From positions 268,330 to 332,329 of the forward strand of contig NZ_JALGYW010000002.1 of the NCBI RefSeq assembly GCF_023111095.1: DNA of 64,000 bases, read 5' to 3'. The stretch comes from Maribellus sp. YY47 (GTDB taxonomy: Bacteria; Bacteroidota; Bacteroidia; Bacteroidales; Prolixibacteraceae). The notes beneath the pieces are model-generated. The model searched no databases and was not told the origin of the DNA. It was given only the letters and a program-made list of their open reading frames with translations. A program made the position numbers and the translations under genes. Below, piece by piece: positions 42,187 through 52,842 of the stretch; the first letter of the stretch is position 1, and every line of letters starts with the position of its first letter.

Positions 42187-42678
42187 TTGACGCAACAGGA
42201 ATTTAAAGAGCTATTCGACTTGCATTTTGCCCGGGTTCGCAATTATGTTTTCTACCGTTCGGGAGATACCGAAATTGCGACCGACATCGCCCAGGAAACT
42301 TTTATGAAAGTGTGGGAAAAGAATGGTTCTTTGAATGCTGACCGGATAAAAAGCCTGCTTTTTAAAATCGCCAACGATCTTTTTATTTCTTACTACCGCA
42401 AAGAGCAGCGTTCTTTCCAGTTTTTTAAACATTATCGGCCCGGGAACGAAAGTCGGTCGCCGGAAGACGAGCTGGCATTTGAACAATTAAAAAGCCGATA
42501 CGACAAGGCTTTGCAAGCCATGCCGGAGCTCCAGCGAACCGTATTTTTAATGAGCCGCGTCGAAAATCTGAAATACACTGAAATTGCAGAAATGTGCAGG
42601 ATCAGCGTAAAAGCAGTAGAGAAACGAATGAAAAAAGCACTTGAACACCTTCAGGTGAATCTGAAAACAAATGAATAA
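42187..42678 (+). CDS. ECF RNA polymerase sigma factor
   Basis: 163 residues if begun at TTG 42187 (next to MTQQEFKELFDLHF-like start); an earlier TTG at 42163 would lie inside the predicted -7 box. Sigma region 2 (DIAQETFMKVWEKN) and region 4 (KYTEIAEMCRISVKAVEKRMKKAL) are clear. It overlaps the FecR anti-sigma gene by 8 bases and is controlled by it. Activates the TonB receptor system below. Confidence 0.9.
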   Translation: MTQQEFKELFDLHFARVRNYVFYRSGDTEIATDIAQETFMKVWEKNGSLNADRIKSLLFKIANDLFISYYRKEQRSFQFFKHYRPGNESRSPEDELAFEQLKSRYDKALQAMPELQRTVFLMSRVENLKYTEIAEMCRISVKAVEKRMKKALEHLQVNLKTNE

Positions 42679-43534
42679 TAATAAGAGACATAGCGAAGAT
42701 ATTTTGAACGGCGAAACTTCTGTTTTGGGAAAGGGAAAGATTACCTGGGAAAAATCGGAAACAGAGGTTTGGGCAGAACTGGAAAAGAAAATCTCTGCCC
42801 GCCCAGCTGGCAAATCGGTGAAATTACGCCCGCAAATCGTTAGCTGGTCAGTCGCAGCCATGGTTTTAATTCTTGTCGGGCTGGCCGGAATCGCAACTTT
42901 TTACACCAAAACCATTGAAAGCCTGTCCGGAGAGCACCTCGCTGCGCTATTGCCCGACGGTTCCAAAGTAGAATTAAATGCCGGCTCAACGCTGAGGTAT
43001 CATCCGCTAACCTGGAAACTCCAACGAAAACTCACTTTTGAGGGAGAAGGATTTTTTAATGTAATGAAGGGTAAGAAATTCATGGTTCAATCGAATAACG
43101 GGACAACGCAGGTACTCGGAACTTCTTTTAATATTTATGCCCGCAACGAAAATTACCGCGTTACCTGCCTAACCGGGAAAGTGGCCGTTAGCGCTGCTGC
43201 CGGAGAAAAAGTGATACTGTTACCCAATAATCATGTTGAACTCAAAGAAGGTAAGCTGGTCGTGAAAAAGATGTTTGATCCGGAAAGAGCCATCGGCTGG
43301 AAAAACAATCAGTTCTTTTTTGCAGGCCGCCCGTTAAAAGAAGTAATCGACGAAATTGAACGACAATATGCCGTTACCATACAGCTCGATCCACAGTTAA
43401 ATAATCGTAACTTTGGAAGCAATTTTTCAAAAAAGACCAACGTTGAAGATGTGTTGGATTTTGTTTGTAAACCCATGAATCTGAAGTTTGTCAAACAATC
43501 GGAAAACGTTTACCGGATCGTTGAAAAAAGTTAA
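42671..43534 (+). CDS. FecR-family anti-sigma factor
   Basis: 287 residues. Short cytoplasmic N-terminus (about 1-65), membrane helix at about 67-86, then FecR domain (LPDGSKVELNAGSTLRY ... GTSFNIYARNENYRVTCLTGKVAV) and a C-terminal STN-like region (PLKEVIDEIERQY). Signals from the receptor to the sigma factor. Its stop overlaps the receptor start (TAATG). Confidence 0.93.
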   Translation: MNNNKRHSEDILNGETSVLGKGKITWEKSETEVWAELEKKISARPAGKSVKLRPQIVSWSVAAMVLILVGLAGIATFYTKTIESLSGEHLAALLPDGSKVELNAGSTLRYHPLTWKLQRKLTFEGEGFFNVMKGKKFMVQSNNGTTQVLGTSFNIYARNENYRVTCLTGKVAVSAAAGEKVILLPNNHVELKEGKLVVKKMFDPERAIGWKNNQFFFAGRPLKEVIDEIERQYAVTIQLDPQLNNRNFGSNFSKKTNVEDVLDFVCKPMNLKFVKQSENVYRIVEKS

Positions 43535-46068
43535 TGGTAAAATTAAGTTGCCTGGGAATGTTGCTGCTCCTCGTTTTTCAACTGACAGCGCAAACTCCCG
43601 AAAAAATAAAAGTAACTGCCCGAAAAACCCCGCTAAATCAGGTTTTGCTTGATTTAAAAGAAAACTATGGCTTTCAGTTTGCCTTCGATGCCGATCTTCT
43701 CTCCAACTATCCGGTTTCAGCAAACCGCGAATTCAAATCGGCAGAAGAAACACTTCGTTTTTTAATCAAAAACCTTCCGCTGGAACTGGAAAAATCGGAC
43801 GATGTTTTTCTAATCCTCCCCCGGCAAGCCCCAACAAAAACCGCTGAAACACAAATCTCGGGACAGGTACTTGAATCGCTTACCAGCGAACCACTCCCCT
43901 TTTCTTATGTGTCGGTTAACCGGACTCCGGTGCAAACCGACCAAAACGGAAACTTCAATTTTATAGCCTCCACCGATTCAACTTTTGCATTAAGAATATC
44001 GCACCTGGGGTATTTTGTTTATGACACGATTGTTACCAACAGCTTAAACCGTAAGTTTTTCCTGATGCCGCGTATTGAAAGTATTCAGGAAGTGAGAGTT
44101 AGCGGCAATCCCATTGAAAAATCCACTCTGATTGGCGACAAGGCGGGTTACATGAAAATCAACCTCCAGATAGCCCCCATTCTTCCGGGACACGGAGACA
44201 ATTCTGTATTTAATTTATTGCGACTGATGCCCGGTGTGCTGGCAGCAGGCGAGCAATCGAATAACCTGCTCATTTGGGGTGCTTACGAAGGCCAAAGTAA
44301 AATTCAGTTTGATGGTTTTACGGTTTTCGGATTAAAGAATTTCAACGACAACATCAGCGTTGTCAATCCTTTCATGGTAAAAAACATTGAAGTGATGAAA
44401 GGAGGATACGAAGCCCGCTATGGCGATCGTGTGGGTGGCATTGTGGATATAGCCGCAAAAGATGGCTCCATGTTCAAGCCCGGTATAATCCTGAACATCA
44501 ATTCGAATACGGTAAACACCATGGTTCAAGCGCCCATAGGCGAAAGATCGTCGGTAATTGCTGCTTACCGGCAAACGTATTATCCGTTGTACGATCCGTC
44601 GAGCCTGTCGCTGTTTTCTCGCAGAAACAATGCTGCACCGGGAGGTGGCCTGGGGCAAAACACTACTTCAACCCTTGTCGATTTTAATGTTCAGCCCGAT
44701 TATGTATTCCGGGATGCCAACCTGAAGTTTTCGCACCGTTTTATGGATGATGGTCTGTTTTCACTTAGTTTTTATGGTGGTGGCGACGATTTCAGTTACG
44801 ACATGGAAGGCGAAATCGTCCGAAACATCATTACGCAATCTGAAGGAGAAAAAAATCAGCAATACGGAGGATCCGCTCAATTCAGCTACCCGTGGGCCAA
44901 TGGAAACGTCACAAACGTAACGGCTGCCTACTCTTACTTCCAGCATGAATTCGCTGAAAAAAACGAGCTTTTCAATACCCGCACGGAAATTTCGCGCATT
45001 ACCCGTGAGGTAGACAGCGAAAACAAAGTGGATGAACTCAGCCTCAATGCCGAACACACCTTCTCTTTTAATGACGGACATAAACTGGTTTCTGCAGTTG
45101 GATTAATCAGCAATGGCGTGCAGCTGCAACGAACAACACTCGAAACAAATACCATCGATTTTGATCGCTCTCTTTCCCGAATAGTTGGCTACGTTCAGGA
45201 TGAATTTCCGCTAAATAGTATTTTAAAGATCAATGCCGGATTACGGGCCAATTACGTCACCAACCTCAGCAAATTATACATCGACCCTCGTTTCTCCACC
45301 TCGCTGAATATTACAAAAGACGTCAAATTCAATGCTTCATGGGGAATTTACCACCAGTTTTTAGTCAAAACAACCGTCGTTGACAGCTTAAATAACTTCA
45401 CCAACTTCTGGATGAATGCCGATGAACAAAACATACCCGTATTAAATGCCATGCACACAGTGGCCGGGTGGTCATACAATCATCAAGGTTGGACCGCCAG
45501 TCTGGAGGGATATTACAAAACCACCGGGGGACTTACCCGTTATTATGCGCAAAACGTACGTTTTGATGCCGGATTTTTTGAAGGCAAAGCTCGCACTTAC
45601 GGATTGGATCTTTTTCTGAAAAAAGAATACAAACGACACGTGGCATGGATTTCCTATTCGTATTGCCAGGCCGACGAGCATTTCTCTTTTTACCTGCGTG
45701 ATTATTACAGACCCGCTCCCCAGCAACAAAAACATGAAATAAAATTTGCCGGAATCCTGAATTACAAATCCTTTTATTTCTCGACCAGCTATGTTTACGG
45801 ATCGGGATTTGAGCGATTTGACATAGAAACCGCGAGTGGCAAAAAACTGGATCAACCCTACAATCGGCTGGATGCCTCGCTGGTTTACAAATTCAAACCG
45901 GGCAAAGTAAAAGCTGAAGCGGGAATCTCTATCTTAAATGTATTAAATACCGAAAACATAAAATATTCCAACCTGCGGTTAAGTTCGACCGATGATCTGG
46001 ATTTGATCGGAGTTTATGCCGATGCCGTTTCCTTTACTCCGGCCATTTTCCTGAAGCTCGAATTCTGA
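43534..46068 (+). CDS. TonB-dependent outer-membrane receptor with STN domain
   Basis: 844 residues. Signal peptide 1-20; STN domain about 22-95; carboxypeptidase-like regulatory domain about 108-185; plug (LLRLMPGVLAAGEQSNN ... GGYEARYGDRVGG) about 200-320; remaining barrel to a C-terminal aromatic strand (FLKLEF). STN plus FecR/sigma partners make it a signal-transducing receptor. It is shorter than SusC proteins and has no SusD partner, so iron-chelate, peptide or other small ligand is likelier than polysaccharide. Confidence 0.9.
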   Translation: MVKLSCLGMLLLLVFQLTAQTPEKIKVTARKTPLNQVLLDLKENYGFQFAFDADLLSNYPVSANREFKSAEETLRFLIKNLPLELEKSDDVFLILPRQAPTKTAETQISGQVLESLTSEPLPFSYVSVNRTPVQTDQNGNFNFIASTDSTFALRISHLGYFVYDTIVTNSLNRKFFLMPRIESIQEVRVSGNPIEKSTLIGDKAGYMKINLQIAPILPGHGDNSVFNLLRLMPGVLAAGEQSNNLLIWGAYEGQSKIQFDGFTVFGLKNFNDNISVVNPFMVKNIEVMKGGYEARYGDRVGGIVDIAAKDGSMFKPGIILNINSNTVNTMVQAPIGERSSVIAAYRQTYYPLYDPSSLSLFSRRNNAAPGGGLGQNTTSTLVDFNVQPDYVFRDANLKFSHRFMDDGLFSLSFYGGGDDFSYDMEGEIVRNIITQSEGEKNQQYGGSAQFSYPWANGNVTNVTAAYSYFQHEFAEKNELFNTRTEISRITREVDSENKVDELSLNAEHTFSFNDGHKLVSAVGLISNGVQLQRTTLETNTIDFDRSLSRIVGYVQDEFPLNSILKINAGLRANYVTNLSKLYIDPRFSTSLNITKDVKFNASWGIYHQFLVKTTVVDSLNNFTNFWMNADEQNIPVLNAMHTVAGWSYNHQGWTASLEGYYKTTGGLTRYYAQNVRFDAGFFEGKARTYGLDLFLKKEYKRHVAWISYSYCQADEHFSFYLRDYYRPAPQQQKHEIKFAGILNYKSFYFSTSYVYGSGFERFDIETASGKKLDQPYNRLDASLVYKFKPGKVKAEAGISILNVLNTENIKYSNLRLSSTDDLDLIGVYADAVSFTPAIFLKLEF

Positions 46069-46089
46069 CAAACCTTTACTACCTGAATC

Positions 46090-47428
46090 CTAATTGATGC
46101 CGGATTTCTGAAAATAGTTACCCAGTTTAAAGGCTCCGTAACTGGTTAATTTGTACCGCCACCCCAGGTTTAGCGGCAACATCGCCTTAAAGATGGTCTC
46201 AGAAGATAAATAACCGAATGCTTTTCCAACTCTCCGGGTAATATTGCTGTAGCTGTAAAACTGCTGTTGCAGCCAGGCTGTGCCTTTATCCAGCGTTTCG
46301 CAGCTCATTTGTTTGGGCTGATGAACCACGTGAAAAAAATCATAATGGCTCCAGTCTTTGTCCACAATTCGTCCTTCTTTATCCAATTCATCAAAAAGAG
46401 GTGTTCCCGGGAATGGAGTTAACCGGGTAGATTGCAAGGCATCCATGTTTGATTCGAGTAGAAACTGAAGTGTATTTTCAAAAACATCCTCCCCGTCTTC
46501 ATCGCTGCCAAAAACAAAACCGCCGCAAATCGCAATGCCCGCCTCATGAATTCGTTTGACCACATCCCTGTAATTCCTTTTTCGGTTGCAATGCTTGGAA
46601 TAAGCACTCAGCGTTTGTTCCGATAACGACTCAAAACCAATAAAAAGCCCCCTGCATCCAATTTGCGCCGCCAGTTCCAGTAATTCCTCATCTTCAGCAA
46701 TTCCTATCCCACACTGGCTGAACCATCTTTTCTTCAGCGGAATCATGGCCCTGAAAAGTTCACGGGCATAGGCATTATCCAGAATGATATTGTCATCCAT
46801 AAACAACACATATTTCCCTAACGTTTTCAGCTCTTCCATAACATGATCGACAGGCCGTGTTCTCATTTTATAACGATTAAAAGCTGCCACCGAACAAAAG
46901 GCACAGCTATGAACACAGCCCCGGGTAGCCTGCATGGCATTGGGGGTTACGTAAGCATTCTTCCGGATCAGATGCCGGTCAGGCTTGGGCAATTCGGCCA
47001 GATCGACCAACTCGCTTTTATAAAATTTCTTTAATCCGCCGTTTTGAAAATCAGCTATCATTAAAGGAACATTGTATTCCGCCTCTCCTATACAAATCTT
47101 CATCAGGCATAAAAGAAGGATGATAACCGCCAAAAATTACGGTCTTCCCCTTCGAGCGGAAACGATCGCCAATTTCGTATGCCCGCGGCGCGTTGTACGT
47201 CATAAAAGAAACGCCAATAATATCAGCGTCGGTATCAAAATCGATGGGTTCCACGTCTTCATCAATAATTTGCGAAGTAACATGCGAAGGCATGGCTGCC
47301 GTTACATACAGGCTTGGCAACATGGAAAAGCGAAAAACACTGCGACTAACAGGCTTTTCGTTTGAACCGACACGCCATAACGGGGAAGTTGGATTGATCA
47401 GAACAAATTTTAATGGCTTGGTTTCCAT
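46090..47428 (-). pseudogene. B12-binding radical SAM protein split by a frameshifting deletion
   Basis: Two overlapping frames make up one protein. The 5' part (from ATG 47428) encodes a B12-binding-type domain (FVLINPTSPLWRV ... IGVSFMTYNAPRA ... FGGYHPSFMPDED) and ends 47051. The 3' part (frame reaching 46090) resumes at CIGEAEYN and contains radical SAM CVHSCAFC and the rest. Family members have about six to ten residues between MPDE and CIGEAE, so a small deletion of non-multiple-of-three length near 47085-47100 is inferred. There is no slippery sequence, so a pseudogene or sequencing error is likelier than programmed frameshifting. Confidence 0.75.
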
Positions 47429-47649
47429 CGAAAGTTGATTTTGAATTACCAGCGCACGAAACGTATAAATCCTTTTTTTTCGGAAGTAGGCAGAGCCAAT
47501 GATTAAAGTTACGGCTATTCGGCCGGAAAAGCTAAAGAATGAAATCGGCCGGAAAGTGTAAAAATAATGATGCAATTTAACAGGGATACTGAACCAAATG
47601 GATGCTTGGTGGTTAGTTAAGGCATATTACAGTTCTTTAAAACGTTTTT

Positions 47650-49167
47650 ATGAATAACAAATACCTTGCGAGATTTTTAAACATCGTAGAAAAGGGTGGA
47701 AATGCCCTTCCGCATCCCGCAACTCTATTTGCTCTTTTTGCTTTACTGGTGGTGTTCTTGTCAGGATTTCTCAGTCTTTTTGATATTCACGCGTTACATC
47801 CCCGTACCGGTGAAATGATAGAACCGGTGAACCTGATGTCGAAACATGGCATAGGCCGGATACTGGAAGAAATGGTGACCAATTTTACCGGTTTTGCTCC
47901 GCTTGGAACCGTTTTGGTAGCCATGCTTGGTATCGGCATTGCCGAAAGCAGTGGTTTTATTGCCACCGTGCTGCGTTTGCTGGTTACTTCTGCTCCCAAA
48001 CGTCTGCTCACCTTTGTGATTGTATTTTCTGCCATATTATCGAATACGGCCAGCGAAGTGGGTTATGTATTGCTAGTCCCTCTGGGCGCAATTATTTTCC
48101 TGGCTGTTGGCCGGCATCCGCTGGCGGGTATGGCTGCAGCTTTTGCAGGTGTATCGGGCGGTTACAGCGCCAACCTCTTATTGGGCACCATCGATCCGCT
48201 GCTGGCGGGTCTTTCAGAAGAAGCCGCTCACATTATTGATCCTGAATACCTCGTAAATCCGGCAGCCAACTACTACTTTATGTTTGTTTCCACTTTTTTT
48301 ATTGCCGTTGCCGGAACCTGGGTAACCGAAAAAATAATCGTTCCCCGATTGGGGGTTTACGAAGGTGATGAAAAACCGGAAGAACTGCGAAAACTGGATA
48401 AATACGAAAAACGCGGACTAAAATTCGCGATAATCGCCGGTCTCGCGTTAACGGCTTTCATTCTGATCGGAATTTTGCCTGAACATGGATTTTTAAGAGG
48501 CGAAAACGGCGACGTGCTTCACTCTCCTTTTCTCCGGGGAATTGTTGCCATCATTTTTATTGCAGCGGCCGTATTGGGTGTTGCCTATGGAATTGGAGCC
48601 AAAACCTATAAAAACGACACCGATGTAATGAAAGGTATGGGGAAAGCCATGGAAACCTTGGGTATTTACATTGTACTCACCTTCTTTGCGGCTCAGTTTG
48701 TTGCCTATTTCAAATGGACCAACATCGGGTTAATTTTTGCCATCAAATCGGCACATTTTATCCAGTCACTCGAACTGGGTTCGGTCCCTTTAATGATTGC
48801 CTTTATTGTTTTGGTCGGAATACTCAACTTGTTCATGGGAAGTGCCTCGGCCAAATGGGCCATTCTGGCGCCTGCATTCATCCCCATGTTCATGCTGCTG
48901 GGCTATTCGCCGGAGTTGGTGCAAAATACCTACCGAATCGGGGACTCGGTTACCAATATAATTTCGCCCATGATGTCGTACTTTGCACTGATTGTCGCAT
49001 TCTTTCAACGCTACGACAAACGCGCCGGAATCGGAACAATCATTGCCACGATGCTGCCCTACACAATTTTCTTCTTTATTGTCTGGGTTTTGTTACTGGT
49101 GGCGTGGTTACTACTTGGCTGGCCGGTCGGACCGGATTCGGGGCTCTTTTATCAGGGAATTGGCTAA
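47650..49167 (+). CDS. AbgT-family transporter
   Basis: 505 residues, about 12 helices, with family stretches [33 protein letters not shown] and [14 protein letters not shown]. The family imports p-aminobenzoyl-glutamate or exports sulfonamides and other antimetabolites. Monocistronic. Function among these cannot be decided. Confidence 0.92.
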   Translation: MNNKYLARFLNIVEKGGNALPHPATLFALFALLVVFLSGFLSLFDIHALHPRTGEMIEPVNLMSKHGIGRILEEMVTNFTGFAPLGTVLVAMLGIGIAESSGFIATVLRLLVTSAPKRLLTFVIVFSAILSNTASEVGYVLLVPLGAIIFLAVGRHPLAGMAAAFAGVSGGYSANLLLGTIDPLLAGLSEEAAHIIDPEYLVNPAANYYFMFVSTFFIAVAGTWVTEKIIVPRLGVYEGDEKPEELRKLDKYEKRGLKFAIIAGLALTAFILIGILPEHGFLRGENGDVLHSPFLRGIVAIIFIAAAVLGVAYGIGAKTYKNDTDVMKGMGKAMETLGIYIVLTFFAAQFVAYFKWTNIGLIFAIKSAHFIQSLELGSVPLMIAFIVLVGILNLFMGSASAKWAILAPAFIPMFMLLGYSPELVQNTYRIGDSVTNIISPMMSYFALIVAFFQRYDKRAGIGTIIATMLPYTIFFFIVWVLLLVAWLLLGWPVGPDSGLFYQGIG

Positions 49168-49566
49168 CAAGGCGGCACATTCGAATACAATAAAGATACG
49201 ATCACGAAAAAATACTAAATAGAGATTGTTTGATACTGTATTCTGCGTTACATAAGAAAATTGTAATCGGCCTATATTTAACATAAAATATGAATTATGA
49301 ATTTGGGAAACGGTTCATATTCGATTGACAATCCTAAAAATCAGTTCAAAAAGGATGAATTTGCTTCAAAAAAACTGAAGATTATGTAAGAAATATCAAA
49401 AAAAATCTATTTTTGCATTTGGACGCAATTATTAAAAGAACTTAGTAAAAATTAGATTAGCAGAACTTTACAGGCAATCATATATCCAAAAACCCGGAGT
49501 AGTGCGCTGTAAAAATTGCTGATCGTTGCAGTCCGTTTTTTACATGTTTTATTAAAACAGATGATT
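49168..49566. other. 399-base A+T-rich intergenic region
   Basis: No established gene. A possible 30-codon frame (49297-49389, starting MNLGNGSYSIDN) has no recognisable family and is most likely chance. A -7 box (TATTTTTG, 49408-49415) may drive the response regulator at 49567. Confidence 0.5.
49408..49415 (+). promoter_or_regulatory. -7 box upstream of the CheY-like gene
   Basis: TATTTTTG fits TAnnTTTG, about 150 bases before the ATG. No -33 TTTG at the right spacing. Confidence 0.35.
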
Positions 49567-49935
49567 ATGAAACGGATTTTAGTGGCAGAAGACAACAGAT
49601 TAATTCTGGAGACGGTAGCACATAGTTTATCCCGTGAAGGATACGACATTATCAAAGCAGAAGACGGCAAAGACTGTTTGACCAAACTCGAAACCAACGA
49701 GGTGGATCTACTCATCACTGACCTTTACATGCCTAATGTCAATGGCTTGGAAGTGATTTCGAAACTAAACAGCAACTACAAAAGCTTAATGCCGATCATG
49801 GTGCTCTCGGCAGCCGGAGCTGAAGAAAGCGTTTTGAAAGCTTTCGACATGGGTGCCGACGACTACATGGTAAAGCCCTTTAGTTTAATTGAACTTAATG
49901 TTAGGGTCAAACGACTGCTGGCATCTAAAAAATAG
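49567..49935 (+). CDS. CheY-like single-domain response regulator
   Basis: 122 residues from the ATG at 49567 (an ATG two codons earlier is equally possible). Receiver domain with E-D pair (AEDN), phosphoacceptor D in LITDLYMP, and K in MVKPFS. No output domain. It precedes the exopolysaccharide-type genes by 39 bases and may regulate them by protein contact, for example with the HEAT-repeat or synthase protein; this is inferred. Confidence 0.9.
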   Translation: MKRILVAEDNRLILETVAHSLSREGYDIIKAEDGKDCLTKLETNEVDLLITDLYMPNVNGLEVISKLNSNYKSLMPIMVLSAAGAEESVLKAFDMGADDYMVKPFSLIELNVRVKRLLASKK

Positions 49936-49974
49936 TATTTTTATAGCTTAGGTTCAATTACTAAATCTGACTAC

Positions 49975-51405
49975 ATGGGATGTATCAAATTTACACCTGT
50001 AAAATTGATAACGAGTTGTTATGTCCTTCTTTGTTTTTTATGCTTTCTGCTCCCGACACAAAACGGTCAGGCAGCGGCACTATGCACCGCAACAAGCAAC
50101 AGCCCCCAGGAGATCAGCACATTTGCAAGCGACTCTATTGCGCTAAATCAAAGCTCCGATTCAAATACTGAAACAGAAATTCCAGCAACCGACGCTGAGG
50201 TTAACCGTTCTAAACCCCAGCGAAATTCGGTGTTGGGAGTGTTTTTTTCAACAGATAAAATTTCCCGGATAAAAAAGAACCTGATTTCGTACGGAAACGA
50301 TCACTTTCCGCGAGGTGTGCGGTCGTTTTACATTTCGGTCGTTGAAAACGCTTTTCAATTCTCGATCATTTTTCTTTTGGTGACACTCAGTCTGTTTTTC
50401 ATTATCAACATTTTACTTGTTTTTATTATTCTGAATTATACGATCAGAAAGAAAAGCTACAAGGAAAAATTTGAGAAAGTGTACAGCAAAATGTATGAGG
50501 AAGTTTTGCTGTCCTACCTTTTTGGGAGCATCGACTGGGAAACTGCCTTTCTGAAATTGCGGGGAAGAAACAAACCTAAAAACAGAAGAATACTGACTTC
50601 TGTTCTCATGAATTTCAATACAAATTTCAAGGGTGAATTCGAAAGTCTGATTCCGGAAATCTATACGCGTTTGGGATTACAACACGATTCTATGCGACTG
50701 GCACGTTCGGGTTACAACCATAAAAAAGTAGCAGGAATTATTGAGCTCACCCATTTATATCCCGAAGGGGCAAAAGGAATAATCGATAAACTGATCAACG
50801 ATCCGAGCGATTATGTGCGCGCCGAAGCGCAAACAGCTTATGTGAAGTTAAATCCGGAAACTCCGTTTAATTTCTTTTACCAGCTGGAACAACCTTTCGC
50901 GATGTGGACCCAGTTGTCGGTGTTCAACCTGATTCGTGTTCACCAGCTTCCGGTGCCTTCTTTTGCGCAATTCCTGACAATTCGCCACCCCAACATCCGT
51001 AACTTCAGTCTTCGGATGATCACCTTTTTTCAGCAGCTTGAAAATGTTCCGGATATTTTGAAAATGGTAGATAGCAAGCTTGATAAAACACGTTTCCTCA
51101 CTTACAAAGCCATTAATAATTTGCGTTTGTACGACAGCCGCGACTTGATTAAAAACCGCTTCGAAAACGAGACGGAGAAAAACAAGCTTGAAATTATCAG
51201 AGCCCTCCGCAACATCGGAACGGAAGATGATTTTGGATTCCTGGAAATTATAATGACCAACGGAACGATGTCGTTAAAAACCGAAGCCTGCCGGTCGATG
51301 TATTTTATGAGCCCCAAAAGCAGGGAACGTTTACTCGAGATAAACAACCAGTCGAACGACGAGCTGAAACTACTCATTGCACATGTTACTGACCCGAGAA
51401 ATTAA
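49975..51405 (+). CDS. Membrane protein with HEAT-like repeats
   Basis: 476 residues. Signal-like hydrophobic segment 8-30, polar linker, strong membrane helix at about 120-155, then cytoplasmic alpha-helical repeats (about 170-470) of HEAT type (DYVRAEAQTAYVKL, HPNIRNFSLRMITFF, KLEIIRALRNIGTEDD). The stop is 3 bases before the GT2 start. In similar loci such a protein sits beside the synthase and may connect it to the response regulator. Specific function unknown. Confidence 0.8.
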   Translation: MGCIKFTPVKLITSCYVLLCFLCFLLPTQNGQAAALCTATSNSPQEISTFASDSIALNQSSDSNTETEIPATDAEVNRSKPQRNSVLGVFFSTDKISRIKKNLISYGNDHFPRGVRSFYISVVENAFQFSIIFLLVTLSLFFIINILLVFIILNYTIRKKSYKEKFEKVYSKMYEEVLLSYLFGSIDWETAFLKLRGRNKPKNRRILTSVLMNFNTNFKGEFESLIPEIYTRLGLQHDSMRLARSGYNHKKVAGIIELTHLYPEGAKGIIDKLINDPSDYVRAEAQTAYVKLNPETPFNFFYQLEQPFAMWTQLSVFNLIRVHQLPVPSFAQFLTIRHPNIRNFSLRMITFFQQLENVPDILKMVDSKLDKTRFLTYKAINNLRLYDSRDLIKNRFENETEKNKLEIIRALRNIGTEDDFGFLEIIMTNGTMSLKTEACRSMYFMSPKSRERLLEINNQSNDELKLLIAHVTDPRN

Positions 51406-51408
51406 ATT

Positions 51409-52842
51409 ATGTCAACGATAAAAACGATCATAGAATTACTTTTTTTGCTGTACACCGTCTGCATTCTAAGTTTTTATTTTTGGCTGGCCATCGTTTCCGC
51501 GAAAGAACTGATCAAAAATGTTCGCGAAGCAAAAACCACCAATTTCGATGCCTTGTTATCCTCACCTTTCGCACCTGTAATTTCGGTGCTGGCCCCGGCC
51601 TACAACGAATCGCTCACTATTGTCGATAATATCAGGGCGCTGCTCGGACTATATTACCCCAACTTTGAGATCATCGTTATTAACGACGGAAGCAAAGACG
51701 ACTCTCTGGAGAAAACCATCAAGGCTTTCGATATGGAACTCGTTCCCTTTGCCACAGATTACAAAATTAAATGTCAGCCCATAAGGGGGATCTACAAGTC
51801 GAAGGTAAAAGCTTTCTCGAACCTTACGGTTATCGACAAGCTGAATGGCGGAAAAGCCGATGCTCTGAACGCCGGGATCAATATTTCCAAAGGAGATTAC
51901 TTTATTTCGATTGACGTTGATTCCATTATCGATCCGCATGCGTTGAAAAAACTCATCAAGCCATTTTTTGAAGAAACGGATAAACGCGTGATTGCAGCCG
52001 GAGGAGTAATTCAGATCGCCAATTCGTGTGTCATCGAAAACGGCCAGATGGTTGAAGTAAATGTTCCCGACAAGTTTCTGCCCCGCTGCCAGGTAATCGA
52101 ATACAGCCGTGCGTTTTTAATGGGACGACTGGCGTGGAGCCGATTGGACGGTCTTTTGCTGATCTCGGGTGCACTGGGGCTTTTCGACAAGGAAGTGGTG
52201 ATCAACTGCGGAGGTTACTACACAAAAACCGTAGGCGAAGACATGGAACTGGTGGTGCGGATGCGCAAATACATGGCCGACAACAACCAGAAATACAAAG
52301 TGGTATATATTTCCGATCCGTTGTGCTGGACCGAAGCGCCCTCTACCCTGAAAGTTTTGGGAAGCCAGCGAAACCGCTGGACACGGGGTACCATCGATAC
52401 CATTATGCTTCACCGAAATATCTTTTTCAACCGCAAATATGGTTTTATGGGAATGGTATCGCATCCTTACTGGGTGTTTTTCGAGTGGCTGGCTCCCATC
52501 ATCGAGTTCTCAGGTATTTTATACTTTATCATCATTGCGCTGATGGGCTGGGCCAGCTGGTCGTTTTTCTATGTGATGCTTGGCTTTGTTTACTTCTTTG
52601 CCATTATGTTTTCGAACTACGCCATCCTTTTCGACCACCTTTCCTACAACCGCTATAAAAAGAAACGAATGATTTTCAAATTGCTTTTAACCGCCTGGAT
52701 CGAGCCGTTCTTCTACCATCCGTTCGTTGTATACTGGGGTTTGAGAGGCAATTTCGACTACTTCATAAAAAAGAAAAAATCGTGGGGAAAAATGACCCGA
52801 TCGGGTTTTGAAATGCCCAAATATAAAAAGACAAAACGTTAG
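51409..52842 (+). CDS. Membrane GT2 glycosyltransferase, processive polysaccharide synthase type
   Basis: 477 residues. An N-terminal helix (5-30), GT-A domain (VLAPAYNES, INDGSKDDS, DVDS as the metal DxD, GEDMEL as general-base motif, QRNRW as the processive QxxRW motif), then three to four C-terminal helices (370-455). This layout matches PgaC/IcaA and related synthases that make and export beta-linked homopolymers. The next gene begins immediately after its stop. Which sugar is used cannot be told. Confidence 0.92.
   Translation: MSTIKTIIELLFLLYTVCILSFYFWLAIVSAKELIKNVREAKTTNFDALLSSPFAPVISVLAPAYNESLTIVDNIRALLGLYYPNFEIIVINDGSKDDSLEKTIKAFDMELVPFATDYKIKCQPIRGIYKSKVKAFSNLTVIDKLNGGKADALNAGINISKGDYFISIDVDSIIDPHALKKLIKPFFEETDKRVIAAGGVIQIANSCVIENGQMVEVNVPDKFLPRCQVIEYSRAFLMGRLAWSRLDGLLLISGALGLFDKEVVINCGGYYTKTVGEDMELVVRMRKYMADNNQKYKVVYISDPLCWTEAPSTLKVLGSQRNRWTRGTIDTIMLHRNIFFNRKYGFMGMVSHPYWVFFEWLAPIIEFSGILYFIIIALMGWASWSFFYVMLGFVYFFAIMFSNYAILFDHLSYNRYKKKRMIFKLLLTAWIEPFFYHPFVVYWGLRGNFDYFIKKKKSWGKMTRSGFEMPKYKKTKR

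Noticed and set aside
46090..47428. Programmed frameshift gene
   Set aside because: No slippery site or stimulatory structure, and residues appear to be missing at the junction.
49297..49389. 30-codon open frame
   Set aside because: Too short, no family, no ribosome or promoter signal; likely chance.
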